Source of the DNA: Streptococcus oralis
Lineage (GTDB): Bacteria > Bacillota > Bacilli > Lactobacillales > Streptococcaceae
Direction: 5' to 3'
Assembly: GCF_021497945.1 (NCBI RefSeq)
Contig: NZ_CP046524.1
Location: forward strand, 1,709,501 to 1,773,500
DNA length: 64,000 nucleotides
The notes below the pieces were generated by a model. The model worked only from the letters and a program-made list of their open reading frames with translations. It was not told the origin of the DNA and did not search any database. A program made the position numbers and the translations under genes. Each line of letters starts with the position of its first letter. Within the stretch, counting starts at the first letter, position 1. Of this stretch, positions 17,457 through 27,161 are shown one piece after another.

Positions 17457-17485
17457 ATTGTAGCACATTTATTTAATTAAGACAA
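17457..17485 (-). promoter_or_regulatory. Pilin operon promoter
   Basis: TTGTCT (17480-17485), 17 bp, TACAAT (17457-17462) with a TGC extension on the minus strand. The mRNA would have an untranslated leader of about 280 bases before the adhesin ATG, and I find no gene in it. The stretch 17253-17456 holds only a hairpin near 17285-17310 (GGACTTG...CAAGGTCC). Confidence 0.6.
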
Positions 17486-17530
17486 GTCAAAAAAAGTTTA
17501 ATTTTCAAATTATTTCTATATAATAAAAAA

Positions 17531-17582
17531 CGCCTGCTTACGAAGTTGTTCTTAAACAAAAAAACAATTTCGTAAACAAGCG
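17531..17582 (-). terminator. S10-spc-alpha operon terminator
   Basis: A long stem CGCTTGTTTACGAA...TTCGTAAGCAGGCG followed by TTTTTT on the minus strand. It ends transcription of the ribosomal operon before the pilin promoter region. Confidence 0.88.
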
Positions 17583-17593
17583 TCTACCCTATC

Positions 17594-17678
17594 AAATGAT
17601 GATGAGTGTTCCCGCTAGGACCGAAGTCCCAGCGGTAGACCAGAGCTAGACTAAGAGCACAAGACTCCATCATCATAA
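17594..17678 (-). ncRNA. L17 downstream element (L17DE), right copy
   Basis: The same fold as the left copy, in its canonical place just after rplQ. The single base difference from the left copy changes a G-U pair in the UUCG-capped stem to an A-U pair, so the structure is preserved. Confidence 0.8.
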
Positions 17679-17699
17679 CACTCAACAAAATTGATGATT

Positions 17700-18086
17700 T
17701 TATACTAATTCGATGATCGCCATTGGCGCAGCATCCCCACGACGTGGTTCAGTTTTAAGGATACGAGTGTATCCACCGTTACGTTCAGCATAACGAGGTG
17801 CGATTTCTGAGAACAATTTTTGAAGTGCTGTAGTAGAAGTGTACTTATCAGTTGCTTCATCATAGTTTTCAGATGCGATTTCATTACGTACGAAAGCTGC
17901 TGCTTGACGACGTGCATGCAAATCACCACGTTTACCTAGAGTAATCATTTTTTCAACAGTTTTACGGATTTCTTTAGCACGAGCTTCAGTTGTCACGATT
18001 GATTCGTTGATCAAAAGGTCAGTTGTCAAATCGCGAAGCATTGCTTTACGTTGTGAGCTAGTGCGTCCTAGTTTACGGTAAGCCAT
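17700..18086 (-). CDS. rplQ: 50S ribosomal protein L17
   Basis: The complete 128-residue L17 ([17 protein letters not shown]...), last gene of the alpha operon. L17 lies at the polypeptide exit side of the large subunit. The 3' two thirds, the following L17DE and the terminator are repeated about 11 kb away on the other side of the pilus island. AAGGAGGAA precedes the ATG. It is eleven bases downstream of rpoA. Confidence 0.99.
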   Translation of the reverse strand: MAYRKLGRTSSQRKAMLRDLTTDLLINESIVTTEARAKEIRKTVEKMITLGKRGDLHARRQAAAFVRNEIASENYDEATDKYTSTTALQKLFSEIAPRYAERNGGYTRILKTEPRRGDAAPMAIIELV

Positions 18087-18097
18087 GTATTCCTCCT

Positions 18098-19033
18098 TTA
18101 TTTATCTTTTAATCCAAGACCCAAGTCAATGAGTTTGAATTTCACTTCTTCCAAACTCTTGCGTCCAAGATTTCGTACTTTCATCATCTCTGCTTCAGAT
18201 TTTTCTGTCAAATCATGCACAGTATTGATACCGGCACGTTTCAAACAGTTGTATGAACGCACAGACAAGTCCAGTTCCTCAATCGTCCGATCCAAAATAC
18301 GATCGTCAGATTCAGTATCAGCTTCTTTCATCACTTCAGTTGACTTAGCAATCTCAGTAAGATTTGTAAACAAATCAAGATGTTCTGTCAAGATACGTGC
18401 TGAAAGCCCTAAAGCATCTTCTGGAATAATTGTTCCATTAGTCAAGATTTCAAGGGTTAATTTGTCAAATCCATCATTGCTACCTACACGAGCAGGTTCA
18501 ACTTGATAGTTGACTTTTGTAACTGGTGTATAAATAGAATCTACAGCAAGTGTTCCAACTGGTGCATTATCTTTTTTGTTTTCATCAGCAGGTACATATC
18601 CACGACCACTGTTAACAGTCATTGTCGCTTTTAGGGAAGAACCTTCACCGATTGTAAAGAGATAATGATCTGGATTTACAATCTCAATATCACTGTCAGT
18701 CAAAATGTCTCCAGCTGTAATTTCAGCAGGACCTTCAACGTCAAGTTCAATGATTTTTTCGTCTTCAACGTATGATTTCACTGCAATCCCTTTAATGTTC
18801 AGAATGATTTGCATCACGTCTTCACGAACACCTGGAACTGTGTCGAACTCATGCAAGACACCTTCAATGTTGATAGATGTCACTGCTGCTCCCGGTAGAG
18901 AAGCTAGTAGTACACGACGAAGAGAGTTACCAAGAGTTGTACCGTAGCCACGTTCAAGTGGTTCGATTACAAACTTGCCATAATCTTTATTTTCATCAAT
19001 TTTTGTTATATTTGGTTTTTCAAACTCAATCAT
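18098..19033 (-). CDS. rpoA: RNA polymerase alpha subunit
   Basis: 311 residues, the usual length. The N-terminal assembly domain contains [18 protein letters not shown], the helix that contacts beta/beta'. The C-terminal domain (about 240-311) contains [20 protein letters not shown] and the [10 protein letters not shown] helix used for UP-element and activator contacts. It lies in the standard place between rpsK and rplQ. Confidence 0.99.
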   Translation of the reverse strand: MIEFEKPNITKIDENKDYGKFVIEPLERGYGTTLGNSLRRVLLASLPGAAVTSINIEGVLHEFDTVPGVREDVMQIILNIKGIAVKSYVEDEKIIELDVEGPAEITAGDILTDSDIEIVNPDHYLFTIGEGSSLKATMTVNSGRGYVPADENKKDNAPVGTLAVDSIYTPVTKVNYQVEPARVGSNDGFDKLTLEILTNGTIIPEDALGLSARILTEHLDLFTNLTEIAKSTEVMKEADTESDDRILDRTIEELDLSVRSYNCLKRAGINTVHDLTEKSEAEMMKVRNLGRKSLEEVKFKLIDLGLGLKDK

Positions 19034-19075
19034 TTAGTTACTCCCTCTTAAACGAAAAGCAGTGTAATGCGATGA

Positions 19076-19459
19076 TTATACACGGCGACGTTTTGGAGGA
19101 CGAGCACCATTGTGTGGCACTGGAGTCACATCACGAATTGCTGTTACTTCAAGACCAGCGGCAGCAAGCGCACGAATAGCTGACTCACGACCAGAACCTG
19201 GACCTTTTACAGTAACTTCAACTGATTTAAGACCGTGTTCTTGTGCAGATTTAGCAGCAGCTTCAGAAGCCATTTGAGCAGCGAATGGTGTAGATTTACG
19301 AGAACCTTTGAAACCAAGAGCACCAGCTGATGACCAAGCAATTGCATTACCATGCACATCAGTAATCATAACAATAGTGTTATTAAATGTAGCGTGAATA
19401 TGAGCAATACCAGATTCGATATTCTTTTTCACACGACGTTTACGTGTTGGTTTAGCCAA
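19076..19459 (-). CDS. rpsK: 30S ribosomal protein S11
   Basis: 127 residues of the small-subunit platform protein, with the conserved NNTIVMITD and [12 protein letters not shown] segments and basic tail RPPKRRRV. Follows rpsM by 17 bases. Confidence 0.99.
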
Positions 19460-19476
19460 GACTTTTACCTCCTATA

Positions 19477-19842
19477 TTATTTTTTCTTACCAGCAATCGC
19501 AACAGCTTTACCTTTACGAGTGCGAGCGTTGTTTTTAGTGTTTTGTCCACGGACAGGAAGTCCACGACGGTGACGAATACCACGGTAAGAACCGATTTCC
19601 ATCAAACGTTTGATGTTCAAGTTTACTTCACGACGAAGGTCACCTTCAACTTTGATTGCATCCACTTCACGACGGATAGCATCTTCTTGATCTGATGTAA
19701 GGTCACGTACACGAACATCTTCTGAGATTCCAGCAGCAGCCAAAATTTTCTTAGATGTTGCAAGTCCGATACCATAAACGTAAGTCAATGAGATTACTAC
19801 GCGTTTGTCATTTGGAATGTCAACTCCAGCAATACGAGCCAT
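19477..19842 (-). CDS. rpsM: 30S ribosomal protein S13
   Basis: 121 residues ([20 protein letters not shown]) with the helix-hairpin-helix head and the C-terminal basic extension [14 protein letters not shown] that contacts tRNA at the subunit interface. Confidence 0.99.
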
Positions 19843-19859
19843 GTTTTCTCCTTTCTATC

Positions 19860-19976
19860 TTATCCTTGACGTTGTTTGTGTTTTGGATTTGCTGGGCAAA
19901 TTACCATAACACGACCATTACGACGAATTACTTTACAGTATTCGCAAATTGGTTTGACCGATGGTCTTACTTTCAT
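19860..19976 (-). CDS. rpmJ: 50S ribosomal protein L36
   Basis: A 38-residue zinc-binding L36 ([20 protein letters not shown]...) with ligands Cys11, Cys14, Cys27 and His33 all present, so it is the zinc form. It is encoded between infA and rpsM as in other Firmicutes. Confidence 0.97.
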
Positions 19977-20000
19977 TTCTTATCCCTCCAAGTTTTTCGA

Positions 20001-20219
20001 TTATTTAAAGCGGTAAGTGATACGTCCACGTGTCAAGTCATATGGACTCATCTCGACAGTAACACGATCTCCCGCTAAAATACGAATATAGTTTTTACGA
20101 ATTTTACCAGAAACTGTTGCTAAAATCTGATGTCCATTTTCAAGTTCAACCGTAAACATTGCGTTCGGCATTGTATCGACTACTTTGCCTTCAACTTCAA
20201 TCACATCGTCTTTTGCCAC
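20001..20219 (-). CDS. infA: Translation initiation factor IF-1
   Basis: A 72-residue OB-fold factor that occupies the A site during initiation. The start is GTG at 20219 ([11 protein letters not shown]), placed by the GGAGGTGC ribosome site seven bases upstream and by the family's fixed length. An in-frame ATG 18 codons upstream is ignored. Confidence 0.97.
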   Translation of the reverse strand: MAKDDVIEVEGKVVDTMPNAMFTVELENGHQILATVSGKIRKNYIRILAGDRVTVEMSPYDLTRGRITYRFK

Positions 20220-20335
20220 GCAAAAGCACCTCCATAAATTTCGATTCGATGCCTCAAGACACAGAGGCAACAATTATAAGTCAGACTATCTCAGTATAAC
20301 ATTTGTCGCGATTTTTTGCAAGTATGAAAAACGCT

Positions 20336-20974
20336 TTATTTCAAATTTGTCAATACTTTTTCGATGTCTTTGAACACATCATTGATATCTTGATTTCCTT
20401 CGATATCATGAACTAAACCTTTAGCACGATAGTGAGCAATGATTGGTTCACCTTGTGCAATATTGACATCCAAACGACGTTTAACTGTCTCAGGTTTGTC
20501 ATCTTCACGTTGGTAGTAATCCTCTTCTTTGTAGTCAACTGGTGGATTGAAAACTTTGTGGAAGGTTTCACCTGTTTTACGGTGAATGATACGACCACTC
20601 AAACGCTCCAAGAGACAGTCTGGGTTCACTTCGATATTGATCACACCTTCCAGTTCAATACCAAGTTCAGCTAAAGTTTTATCTAAAGCATATGCTTGTT
20701 CAATCGTACGTGGGTAACCATCCAACAAGAAACCTGTTTCTTTGATATCATCCTGTGAAAGGCGTTCTTTAACAATTCCATTTGTAACTTCGTCTGGAAC
20801 CAACTCGCCTTTGTCAATGTATGACTTTGCAAGTACACCCATTTCAGTTTGATTTGCCATTGCAGCACGGAACATATCGCCTGTTGAGATATGTGCAACA
20901 TGGAATTTCTCCACAATTTTAGCTGCTTGCGTTCCCTTACCTGCTCCAGGTAAGCCCATAATCAAAAGATTCAT
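20336..20974 (-). CDS. adk: Adenylate kinase
   Basis: 212 residues. The P-loop [10 protein letters not shown] is at residues 7-16, followed by the NMP-binding region (STGDMFRAA) and a LID (about 125-160) lacking the four zinc cysteines of Bacillus enzymes. Interconverts ATP + AMP and 2 ADP. Its place between secY and infA is standard. Confidence 0.98.
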   Translation of the reverse strand: MNLLIMGLPGAGKGTQAAKIVEKFHVAHISTGDMFRAAMANQTEMGVLAKSYIDKGELVPDEVTNGIVKERLSQDDIKETGFLLDGYPRTIEQAYALDKTLAELGIELEGVINIEVNPDCLLERLSGRIIHRKTGETFHKVFNPPVDYKEEDYYQREDDKPETVKRRLDVNIAQGEPIIAHYRAKGLVHDIEGNQDINDVFKDIEKVLTNLK

Positions 20975-21119
20975 GATAGGATCTCCTTATTTTGTATTTA
21001 AATAGAAGCAGAAATCTATTTCAACCCCTATTTAAAAACAAAATAGAAGAGGGGAGACGAAAATCTCTCTGATAGATAGACCTTCATACTCCACTCTCTA
21101 AGCAAAAGTAATCTTGCTT

Positions 21120-22430
21120 TTATTCTGTTTTGTCCATGAAACCAACATACTTACGTTTCAATAGGTAGCCTTCTAGCTGTTTGATTCCTTCGATACCAGT
21201 TGAGATAATGATCAAAAGACTTGTTCCCCCAAAAGCAACAACTTCTGAAAGGCCAAATACATCTTTAGCTACGATAGGTAAGATAGAAATAACACCTAAG
21301 AAGAGAGAGCCGACAGTCGCAAGACGACGAAGAAGTTTCGACATGAATTCTTCAGTTCCCTTCCCAGGACGGACACCATGAATGTAAGCTCCACTCTTTT
21401 GCAAGTTTTCTGCTGCTTTCTCTGGATTGATCTGTACAAATGTATAGAAGAATGTAAAGAGAATGATCAACAAGGCATACATAGCAACACCTGTAGGAGT
21501 TGTTGTAGATAACATTTCCTGCGCTGTCCGTACCCAAGCCCAATCATGACCCATAGCGCTGACAAACTGAAGAATAGCCGCAGGAGCTGCCGTAATCGAA
21601 CTTGCAAAGATAACTGGGATAACCCCCGCTGGGTTCACCTTCAATGGAAGGTATGAACTAGATGGGGCACCTTGAGCAACTTTTGTATATTGGATTGGAA
21701 TTTTATATTCTGCCTGTTGTACATATGTTGTAAAGTAAACAATCAACAAAACAGCGATAATGAGAATAACGACAAATATAATAGATGACGTCAACCGATC
21801 ACTTGGAATATTGACAAAATAGTCCACGTAGATGCCATGAATCATCTCTGGAATTGAAGCCACAATCCCTGCAAAGATAATCATAGACACCCCGTTACCA
21901 TATCCCTTATCAGTGATTTGCTCCCCGAGCCAAGTAACAATCATAGTACCTGCAGTCAGGATAATACCAATCGTAACAAAGACTTGAGGGGTTAGATCTG
22001 TCGTTAATAATTTTGCACCAGATAGAGTATTAAAACCAGCAGTGATTCCGATTGATTGCACAAACGCAAGTACAAGCGCAATATAACGAGTCGCTTGGTT
22101 TATCTTTCTCCGTCCTACTTCCCCCTGCTTGCCCCACTCTACAAACTTTGGAACAATATCCATTTGTAGCAATTGAACAACGATGGAAGCTGTGATATAC
22201 GGACTCACACCGAGTGCAAAAACCGAGAAGTTCTTCATGGCATTCCCTGAAACTAAACTAAGCATGTTCAAGAAAGACAAACCACTGAGAGCCTCTAAAC
22301 TTTTTGCATTCACACCTGGAACTGTAATACTTGTCCCAATACGGAAAACAAGAATGATAAAAATCGTAAAGAGAATTTTTGATCGAACTTGTTTAACCTT
22401 GAGCGCTTCTTTTAGTAATTTAAAAAACAT
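21120..22430 (-). CDS. secY: Protein translocase subunit SecY
   Basis: The 436-residue channel subunit with ten hydrophobic segments and the plug region near residues 58-75. It forms the membrane pore with SecE/G, driven by SecA, and exports the pilins and lipoproteins encoded elsewhere in this window. It follows rplO by 12 bases, and an unusual 145-base spacer separates it from adk. Confidence 0.98.
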   Translation of the reverse strand: MFFKLLKEALKVKQVRSKILFTIFIILVFRIGTSITVPGVNAKSLEALSGLSFLNMLSLVSGNAMKNFSVFALGVSPYITASIVVQLLQMDIVPKFVEWGKQGEVGRRKINQATRYIALVLAFVQSIGITAGFNTLSGAKLLTTDLTPQVFVTIGIILTAGTMIVTWLGEQITDKGYGNGVSMIIFAGIVASIPEMIHGIYVDYFVNIPSDRLTSSIIFVVILIIAVLLIVYFTTYVQQAEYKIPIQYTKVAQGAPSSSYLPLKVNPAGVIPVIFASSITAAPAAILQFVSAMGHDWAWVRTAQEMLSTTTPTGVAMYALLIILFTFFYTFVQINPEKAAENLQKSGAYIHGVRPGKGTEEFMSKLLRRLATVGSLFLGVISILPIVAKDVFGLSEVVAFGGTSLLIIISTGIEGIKQLEGYLLKRKYVGFMDKTE

Positions 22431-22442
22431 GGGTCACCTCTC

Positions 22443-22883
22443 TTAGATGACTTCTACAGAACCACCTTTAGCAGTGATAGCTTCCTCAGCTGATTTAGAG
22501 AATTTAGCTGCTTTCACAGTCAATTTCTTAGTCAACTCACCGTTACCAAGAATTTTAACTCCTGATTTTTCAGCTTTCACAATTCCTGCTTCGATAAGTA
22601 CAACTGGAGTTACTTCTGCACCGTCTTCAAAGACGTTCAATTGGTCAAGGTTTACAATTGCGTATTCTTTAGCGTTGATGTTAGTGAATCCACGTTTTGG
22701 AAGACGACGGAACAATGGAGTTTGTCCACCTTCAAAACCAAGGCGAACTCCGCCACCGCTACGAGCTTTTTGACCTTTTTGACCGCGACCAGATGTTTTA
22801 CCGTTACCTGATGAAGTACCACGACCAACACGGTTACGTACTTTACGAGAACCTTCTGCAGGTTTCAATTCATGAAGTTTCAT
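22443..22883 (-). CDS. rplO: 50S ribosomal protein L15
   Basis: 146 residues, [20 protein letters not shown], with the glycine/arginine-rich extended N-terminal arm and the C-terminal globular domain. Late-assembly large-subunit protein. Confidence 0.99.
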   Translation of the reverse strand: MKLHELKPAEGSRKVRNRVGRGTSSGNGKTSGRGQKGQKARSGGGVRLGFEGGQTPLFRRLPKRGFTNINAKEYAIVNLDQLNVFEDGAEVTPVVLIEAGIVKAEKSGVKILGNGELTKKLTVKAAKFSKSAEEAITAKGGSVEVI

Positions 22884-22988
22884 TATTATTTTCTCCTCTT
22901 TTGTAAAATGCTAGCGCCGATAAGAGAGAAAAGGTTGTCTCCCTTATCAACTCGCCTATACATCGTCATCTAAGATGACTATACCTAG

Positions 22989-23022
22989 TTTTAGGGGATG
23001 AGTATTGCCACATCCCCTAAAA
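22989..23022 (-). other. Perfect hairpin in the rpmD-rplO spacer
   Basis: A 12-bp perfect inverted repeat TTTTAGGGGATG / CATCCCCTAAAA with a 10-base loop, in a 144-base gap inside the spc operon. No T-run follows that would terminate transcription. Possible regulatory or processing stem. Confidence 0.6.
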
Positions 23023-23027
23023 ATTCA

Positions 23028-23210
23028 TTAGTTTACTTCTTCAACTGTTACCAAGTGAGATACTGCAGTGATCATACCACGGATAGCAGCGTTGTCTTCT
23101 TTGATAACAGAGCTGTTCAATTTGCCAAGTCCAAGTGCTACAACAGTTTTACGTTGTGATGGAATGCGTCCGATTGGAGACTTAGTCAAAGTAATTTTAA
23201 TTTGAGCCAT
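23028..23210 (-). CDS. rpmD: 50S ribosomal protein L30
   Basis: 60 residues from the ATG at 23210 ([20 protein letters not shown]). A longer in-frame reading begins inside rpsE and is not used, because L30 is always about 60 residues and AAAGGGGATAAA precedes this ATG. Confidence 0.98.
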   Translation of the reverse strand: MAQIKITLTKSPIGRIPSQRKTVVALGLGKLNSSVIKEDNAAIRGMITAVSHLVTVEEVN

Positions 23211-23223
23211 TTTATCCCCTTTC

Positions 23224-23718
23224 TTATGCCAAATCAGAAACTGAAATACCACGAAGGGCAGCAACTTCTTCAGCGCGTTTCAATTGTTTCAAACCTTCAA
23301 CAGTTGCGCGAACAATGTTGATTGGAGTGTTAGAACCAAGTGATTTAGATGTAATATCTGCCACACCTGCCAATTCCACAACGGCACGAACTGCACCACC
23401 AGCGGCAACTCCAGAACCTTCTACAGCAGGTTTCAACAATACTTTAGCTCCACCGAATTCTGAAAGAACTTCGTGTGGGATTGTTGTTCCAACCATAGGA
23501 ACTTCAATCAAGTTTTTCTTAGCATCTTCTACTGCTTTGCGGATTGCTTCTGGAACTTCTTGAGCTTTACCAGTACCAAATCCTACGCGACCGTTGTGGT
23601 CACCAACAACAACAAGAGCTGCGAAACGAAGACGACGTCCACCTTTAACAACTTTTGTAACACGGTTGACAGCAACTACGCGTTCTTCAAATTCAACTGC
23701 ATTGTCTTTAAATGCCAT
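23224..23718 (-). CDS. rpsE: 30S ribosomal protein S5
   Basis: 164 residues with the S5 double-stranded-RNA-binding-like N-terminal domain ([20 protein letters not shown]) and the C-terminal S5 fold. Helps decoding accuracy; spectinomycin contacts this protein. Confidence 0.99.
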   Translation of the reverse strand: MAFKDNAVEFEERVVAVNRVTKVVKGGRRLRFAALVVVGDHNGRVGFGTGKAQEVPEAIRKAVEDAKKNLIEVPMVGTTIPHEVLSEFGGAKVLLKPAVEGSGVAAGGAVRAVVELAGVADITSKSLGSNTPINIVRATVEGLKQLKRAEEVAALRGISVSDLA

Positions 23719-23735
23719 TTTCTAGTGTCCTCCTA

Positions 23736-24092
23736 TTAGAATTTCAATCCGTTTTCACGAGCTGCATCAGCCAAAGCTTTCACACGTCCGTGATATAGAT
23801 ATCCACCGCGGTCGAACACCACTTCTGAAATACCTTTAGCATTTGCACGTTCTGCAACGAGTTTACCGACAGCAACGGCTTGTTCAGTTTTAGTTCCTTT
23901 TGAAACTTCTTTGTCAAGAGTTGAAGCACTTGCGAGCGTTACACCCGCTACGTCATCAATCACTTGAGCGTAGATGCCTGTATTAGAACGGAATACGTTC
24001 AAACGTGGGCGATCAGCAGTTCCAGAGAGTTTTCCGCGAACGCGACGGTGGCGTTTTTGGCGGAGTTTGTTTTTATCTGGTTTAGAAATCAC
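23736..24092 (-). CDS. rplR: 50S ribosomal protein L18
   Basis: 118 residues. I place the start at GTG 24092 ([17 protein letters not shown]), seven bases after GAGGTG, because this gives the usual L18 length. An upstream in-frame ATG would add 13 atypical residues. L18 carries 5S rRNA into the large subunit. Confidence 0.95.
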
Positions 24093-24175
24093 AGTTTTCA
24101 CCTCTTTAGTTTTAAATCGTGTGCTATGCACAAAGTTGGAAAATAGGTCGGTGGTTGAAGATCAACCACTCAACA

Positions 24176-24712
24176 TTATTTACCTGTTTTACCTTCTTTA
24201 AGACGAACGTATTCGCCAACGTAACGGATACCTTTACCTTTATATGGTTCTGGTGAGCGAAGGCTACGTACGTAAGCAGCTGTTTGACCAACTACTTCTT
24301 TTGAAATTCCGCTAACAACGATTGTTGTTGGGTTTGGAAGTTCAAAAGTAATTCCTTCTGGAGCTTCAACTTCGTCTGGATGAGATTTACCAACAGCCAA
24401 AACAAGTTTGTTTCCTTGAAGTTGTGCACGGTAACCAACCCCACGCATTTCAAGTTCTTTTTTGAATCCTTCTGATACACCAACAACCATGTTGTTCAAA
24501 AGGGCACGAGTAGTTCCGTGGATAGTTTTCATTTCTTTTGAATCGTTTGGACGGTGAAGAGTTACTTCAGTACCTTCCACACGGATTTCAATATCTTTTG
24601 AGAACTCACGAGTAAGCTCTCCTTTAGGTCCTTTTACAGTTACTACGTTGTCATTGTTAGTGAGTTCAACACCAGCAGGCAACACGATAACTTTATTACC
24701 AATACGTGACAT
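24176..24712 (-). CDS. rplF: 50S ribosomal protein L6
   Basis: 178 residues with two copies of the L6 fold and the conserved [11 protein letters not shown] segment near the C-terminus, close to the sarcin-ricin loop and factor-binding site. Confidence 0.99.
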   Translation of the reverse strand: MSRIGNKVIVLPAGVELTNNDNVVTVKGPKGELTREFSKDIEIRVEGTEVTLHRPNDSKEMKTIHGTTRALLNNMVVGVSEGFKKELEMRGVGYRAQLQGNKLVLAVGKSHPDEVEAPEGITFELPNPTTIVVSGISKEVVGQTAAYVRSLRSPEPYKGKGIRYVGEYVRLKEGKTGK

Positions 24713-24725
24713 GTATATATTCTCC

Positions 24726-24786
24726 TGTTAGATTGTCAGGCCATGACGGCCAGTTTTCACGGGGTTAAATCGATTTCTCGATTTAA
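24726..24786 (-). other. Hairpins in the rpsH-rplF spacer
   Basis: The 187-base gap between rpsH and rplF contains TTAAATCGA-TTTC-TCGATTTAA (24765-24786) and CTGGCC-GTCAT-GGCC (about 24738-24752). Neither has a terminator T-run. The rest of the gap shows nothing recognisable. Confidence 0.45.
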
Positions 24787-24899
24787 AGGAACATTTAGGT
24801 TTCAATTTCAAAGTGAATCTAGGCATCGTCTCGCAGGCATAACTTTGGGTTAGGCAAGAGACGATAACGAAGAGTCACAAAGAAATTGGAAGCTAAATA

Positions 24900-25298
24900 T
24901 TACCAAACGTAAGCGATAACTTCCCCACCAACATTCTTTTGGCGTGCTTCTTTATCAGTAAGCAAACCTTCAGAAGTTGAAAGGATAGCAATTCCAAGTC
25001 CGTTAAGTACTTTTGGAAGATCTTCACGTTTTTTGTAGACACGAAGTCCTGGTTTAGAAACGCGTTTCAAGTTAGTGATAACTTTTTCACCGTTTGGTCC
25101 GTATTTAAGGAATACACGGATGATGCCTTGTTTGTCATCTTCGATGATTTCTACGTTCTTAACAAAACCTTCGCGTTTAAGGATTTCAGCAATCCCTTTT
25201 TTGATGTTTGATGCAGGTACTTCAAGTACTTCGTGTTTCGCTTGGTTAGCGTTACGAATACGAGTTAGGAAGTCTGCGATTGGGTCAGTCATAACCAT
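24900..25298 (-). CDS. rpsH: 30S ribosomal protein S8
   Basis: 132 residues ([20 protein letters not shown]) with the conserved [13 protein letters not shown] segment. Binds 16S helix 21. In many bacteria S8 also regulates the spc operon by binding its mRNA; such a site is not proven here. Confidence 0.99.
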   Translation of the reverse strand: MVMTDPIADFLTRIRNANQAKHEVLEVPASNIKKGIAEILKREGFVKNVEIIEDDKQGIIRVFLKYGPNGEKVITNLKRVSKPGLRVYKKREDLPKVLNGLGIAILSTSEGLLTDKEARQKNVGGEVIAYVW

Positions 25299-25325
25299 TT
25301 TTTATTCTCCTCTTACTAGTAGTTT

Positions 25326-25457
25326 GCAAGTCGCACTTGCTAGTTAATGATTGAGCTAGGCTCAGATAGTATTGACACATTCAAATGAGAGAACTCTTAT
25401 TTGAACACGAGCTACAACCTGTGCAAAAAAGATAAATTTGTTTTGGAGCATCGCTCC
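25326..25457 (-). other. Hairpins in the rpsN-rpsH spacer
   Basis: A 212-base spacer within the spc operon. It contains GCAAG/CTTGC (25326-25340), a 12-bp near-perfect repeat TTCAAATGAGAG/CTCTTATTTGAA (25380-25405) and GGAGC-ATC-GCTCC (25445-25457). No ORF or clear promoter is seen. It may be an mRNA-level control region for rpsH and following genes. Confidence 0.45.
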
Positions 25458-25510
25458 TTCACCAAATTTCCTATTTTTGCTGTGGTTGTTACGCTCTTTG
25501 TATCATGATA

Positions 25511-25696
25511 TTACCAAGATGCTTTTGTTACACCAGGAATTTGTCCTTTGTAAGCTAATTCACGGAAGCAAACACGGCAAAGTTTAAATTTGCGGTAAAC
25601 TGAATGTGGACGACCACATTTTTCACAACGAGTATAAGCTTGAGTAGAGAACTTCGCTGGACGTTTGTTCTTAGCAATCATTGATTTTTTAGCCAT
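25511..25696 (-). CDS. rpsN: 30S ribosomal protein S14, zinc type (S14Z)
   Basis: 61 residues with zinc ligands Cys24, Cys27, Cys40 and Cys43 (CEKC...CRVC), so the short zinc-binding paralogue and not the 89-residue zinc-independent form. It follows rplE by 17 bases. Confidence 0.98.
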
Positions 25697-25713
25697 TAGA
25701 TTTACCTCCTATA

Positions 25714-26256
25714 TTATTTTGCAAAAGGCATTCCAAGGCCTGTAAGCAATGCACGTGACTCTTCGTCAGTGTTAGCAGTTGTTACGATAACGATGTCAAG
25801 ACCGCGAGTTTTGTCAACGTCATCAAAGTTGATTTCTGGGAAAATCAATTGTTCTTTCACACCAAGTGTGTAGTTTCCGCGTCCATCAAATGATTTTGTT
25901 GGAACACCGTGGAAGTCACGTACACGTGGAAGTGAAACTGAAACCAATTTATCCAAGAATTCGTACATACGTTCACCACGAAGGGTAACTTTTGCACCGA
26001 TCGCAACACCTTCACGAAGACGGAAGCCGGCGATTGATTTTTTAGCTTTAGTGATAAGTGGTTTTTGACCTGAGATAAGTGCCAATTCTTCAGCAGCTTT
26101 TTCAAGGCTTTTAGCATTTGATACAGCTTCACCAACACCCATGTTCAAAACGATCTTATCTACTTTAGGCACAGCCATCACTGATGAGTAGTTGAATTGT
26201 TCTGTCAAAGCAGGAACTACTTCATTAAGATATTTTTCTTTTAAACGATTTGCCAT
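25714..26256 (-). CDS. rplE: 50S ribosomal protein L5
   Basis: 180 residues ([20 protein letters not shown]) with the conserved VLNMGVGEA and ending TGLGMPFAK. Contacts 5S rRNA and forms the B1b bridge to S13. Confidence 0.99.
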   Translation of the reverse strand: MANRLKEKYLNEVVPALTEQFNYSSVMAVPKVDKIVLNMGVGEAVSNAKSLEKAAEELALISGQKPLITKAKKSIAGFRLREGVAIGAKVTLRGERMYEFLDKLVSVSLPRVRDFHGVPTKSFDGRGNYTLGVKEQLIFPEINFDDVDKTRGLDIVIVTTANTDEESRALLTGLGMPFAK

Positions 26257-26279
26257 TATACTTCTCCTTTCCTTCGTGA

Positions 26280-26585
26280 TTAATCAAGCACTTTGCCTGA
26301 TTTTTTGTTGTAGCGAACTTTTTTACCGTCTACAAATTTGTAACCAACACGACCAGCTACACCGTTTTTGTCCAATACTTGAACGTTTGATACGTGGATA
26401 GCTGCTTCTTTCTCGATGATACCACCTTGAGGAAGTTCGTTAGTTGGACGTTGGTGTTTCTTAACGATGTTCACACCTTCAACGATAACTTTGTTTACTT
26501 TTGGAAGGGCAGTAAGGACAACAGCTTCTGTTCCCTTATCTTTACCAGCGATTACGCGAACTTTGTCGCCTTTTTTTACAAACAT
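26280..26585 (-). CDS. rplX: 50S ribosomal protein L24
   Basis: 101 residues beginning [20 protein letters not shown], the KOW motif. An assembly initiator for the large subunit near the exit tunnel. Confidence 0.99.
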   Translation of the reverse strand: MFVKKGDKVRVIAGKDKGTEAVVLTALPKVNKVIVEGVNIVKKHQRPTNELPQGGIIEKEAAIHVSNVQVLDKNGVAGRVGYKFVDGKKVRYNKKSGKVLD

Positions 26586-26610
26586 TAGGTTTCTCCTTGA
26601 TTTTTCTTAC

Positions 26611-26642
26611 GCCCATAAGGGCACCCTGGAGTAAATCCAGGG
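26611..26642 (-). other. Hairpins in the rplX-rplN spacer
   Basis: A 182-base gap carries CCCTGGA-GTAAA-TCCAGGG (26624-26642) and GCCC-ATAA-GGGC (26611-26622). The remaining part (26643-26760) is AT-rich and vaguely recalls degenerate intergenic repeat sequence of mitis-group streptococci, but I cannot assign it. Confidence 0.5.
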
Positions 26643-26767
26643 GACTAGTTTGTTTGTTTTTACTCTGCGAAAATCAAAGCAATTCTTCGTCAGTTTCAAC
26701 TCACCTAACTCAAGTTATGCTTTCGTTTCACTTCCTAGACTTGTTTTAATTTTCTTTGAGCAATCAA

Positions 26768-27136
26768 TTAAAGTACTTCTGGAGCAAGTGACACGATCTT
26801 CATGAAGCCACCTTCACGCAATTCACGTGCAACTGGGCCAAAGATACGTGTTCCGCGAGGAGTTTTGTCTTCACGGATGATAACTGCTGCGTTTTCGTCA
26901 AACTTGATGTATGAACCATCAGCACGACGAGCACCTGATTTAGTACGAACGATAACAGCTTTTACAACGTCACCTTTTTTAACCGCACCACCAGGAGTAG
27001 CTTGTTTTACAGATGCCACAATGACATCACCGATGTTCGCAAATTTACGTTTAGAACCACCAAGAACTTTGATAGTCAAGATTTCACGTGCACCGCTGTT
27101 GTCTGCGACTTTCAAACGAGTTTCTGTTTGAATCAT
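26768..27136 (-). CDS. rplN: 50S ribosomal protein L14
   Basis: 122 residues ([20 protein letters not shown]), the highly conserved five-stranded barrel protein that contacts L19 and the B5/B8 bridges to 16S rRNA. Confidence 0.99.
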   Translation of the reverse strand: MIQTETRLKVADNSGAREILTIKVLGGSKRKFANIGDVIVASVKQATPGGAVKKGDVVKAVIVRTKSGARRADGSYIKFDENAAVIIREDKTPRGTRIFGPVARELREGGFMKIVSLAPEVL

Positions 27137-27161
27137 TTCAGTTTTCTCCTTTCAGGCTTGA

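Larger units (their letters stand above)
17524..17964. repeat. Right copy of the 440-bp rplQ-3'/L17DE direct repeat
   Basis: Partner of 6339-6778, 441 bases because of one extra A. It lies within the intact rplQ locus and is therefore presumably the native sequence. The pair brackets about 10.7 kb of island DNA. Confidence 0.95.

Noticed and set aside
6339..17964. Transposon or prophage as vehicle for the pilus island
   Set aside because: No transposase, integrase, terminal inverted repeat or phage gene is visible; the flanks are direct copies of rplQ sequence instead.
26643..26760. Possible BOX-type repeat in the rplX-rplN spacer
   Set aside because: A short stretch recalls BOX sequence, but no complete boxA/boxB/boxC order can be followed, so I did not call it.
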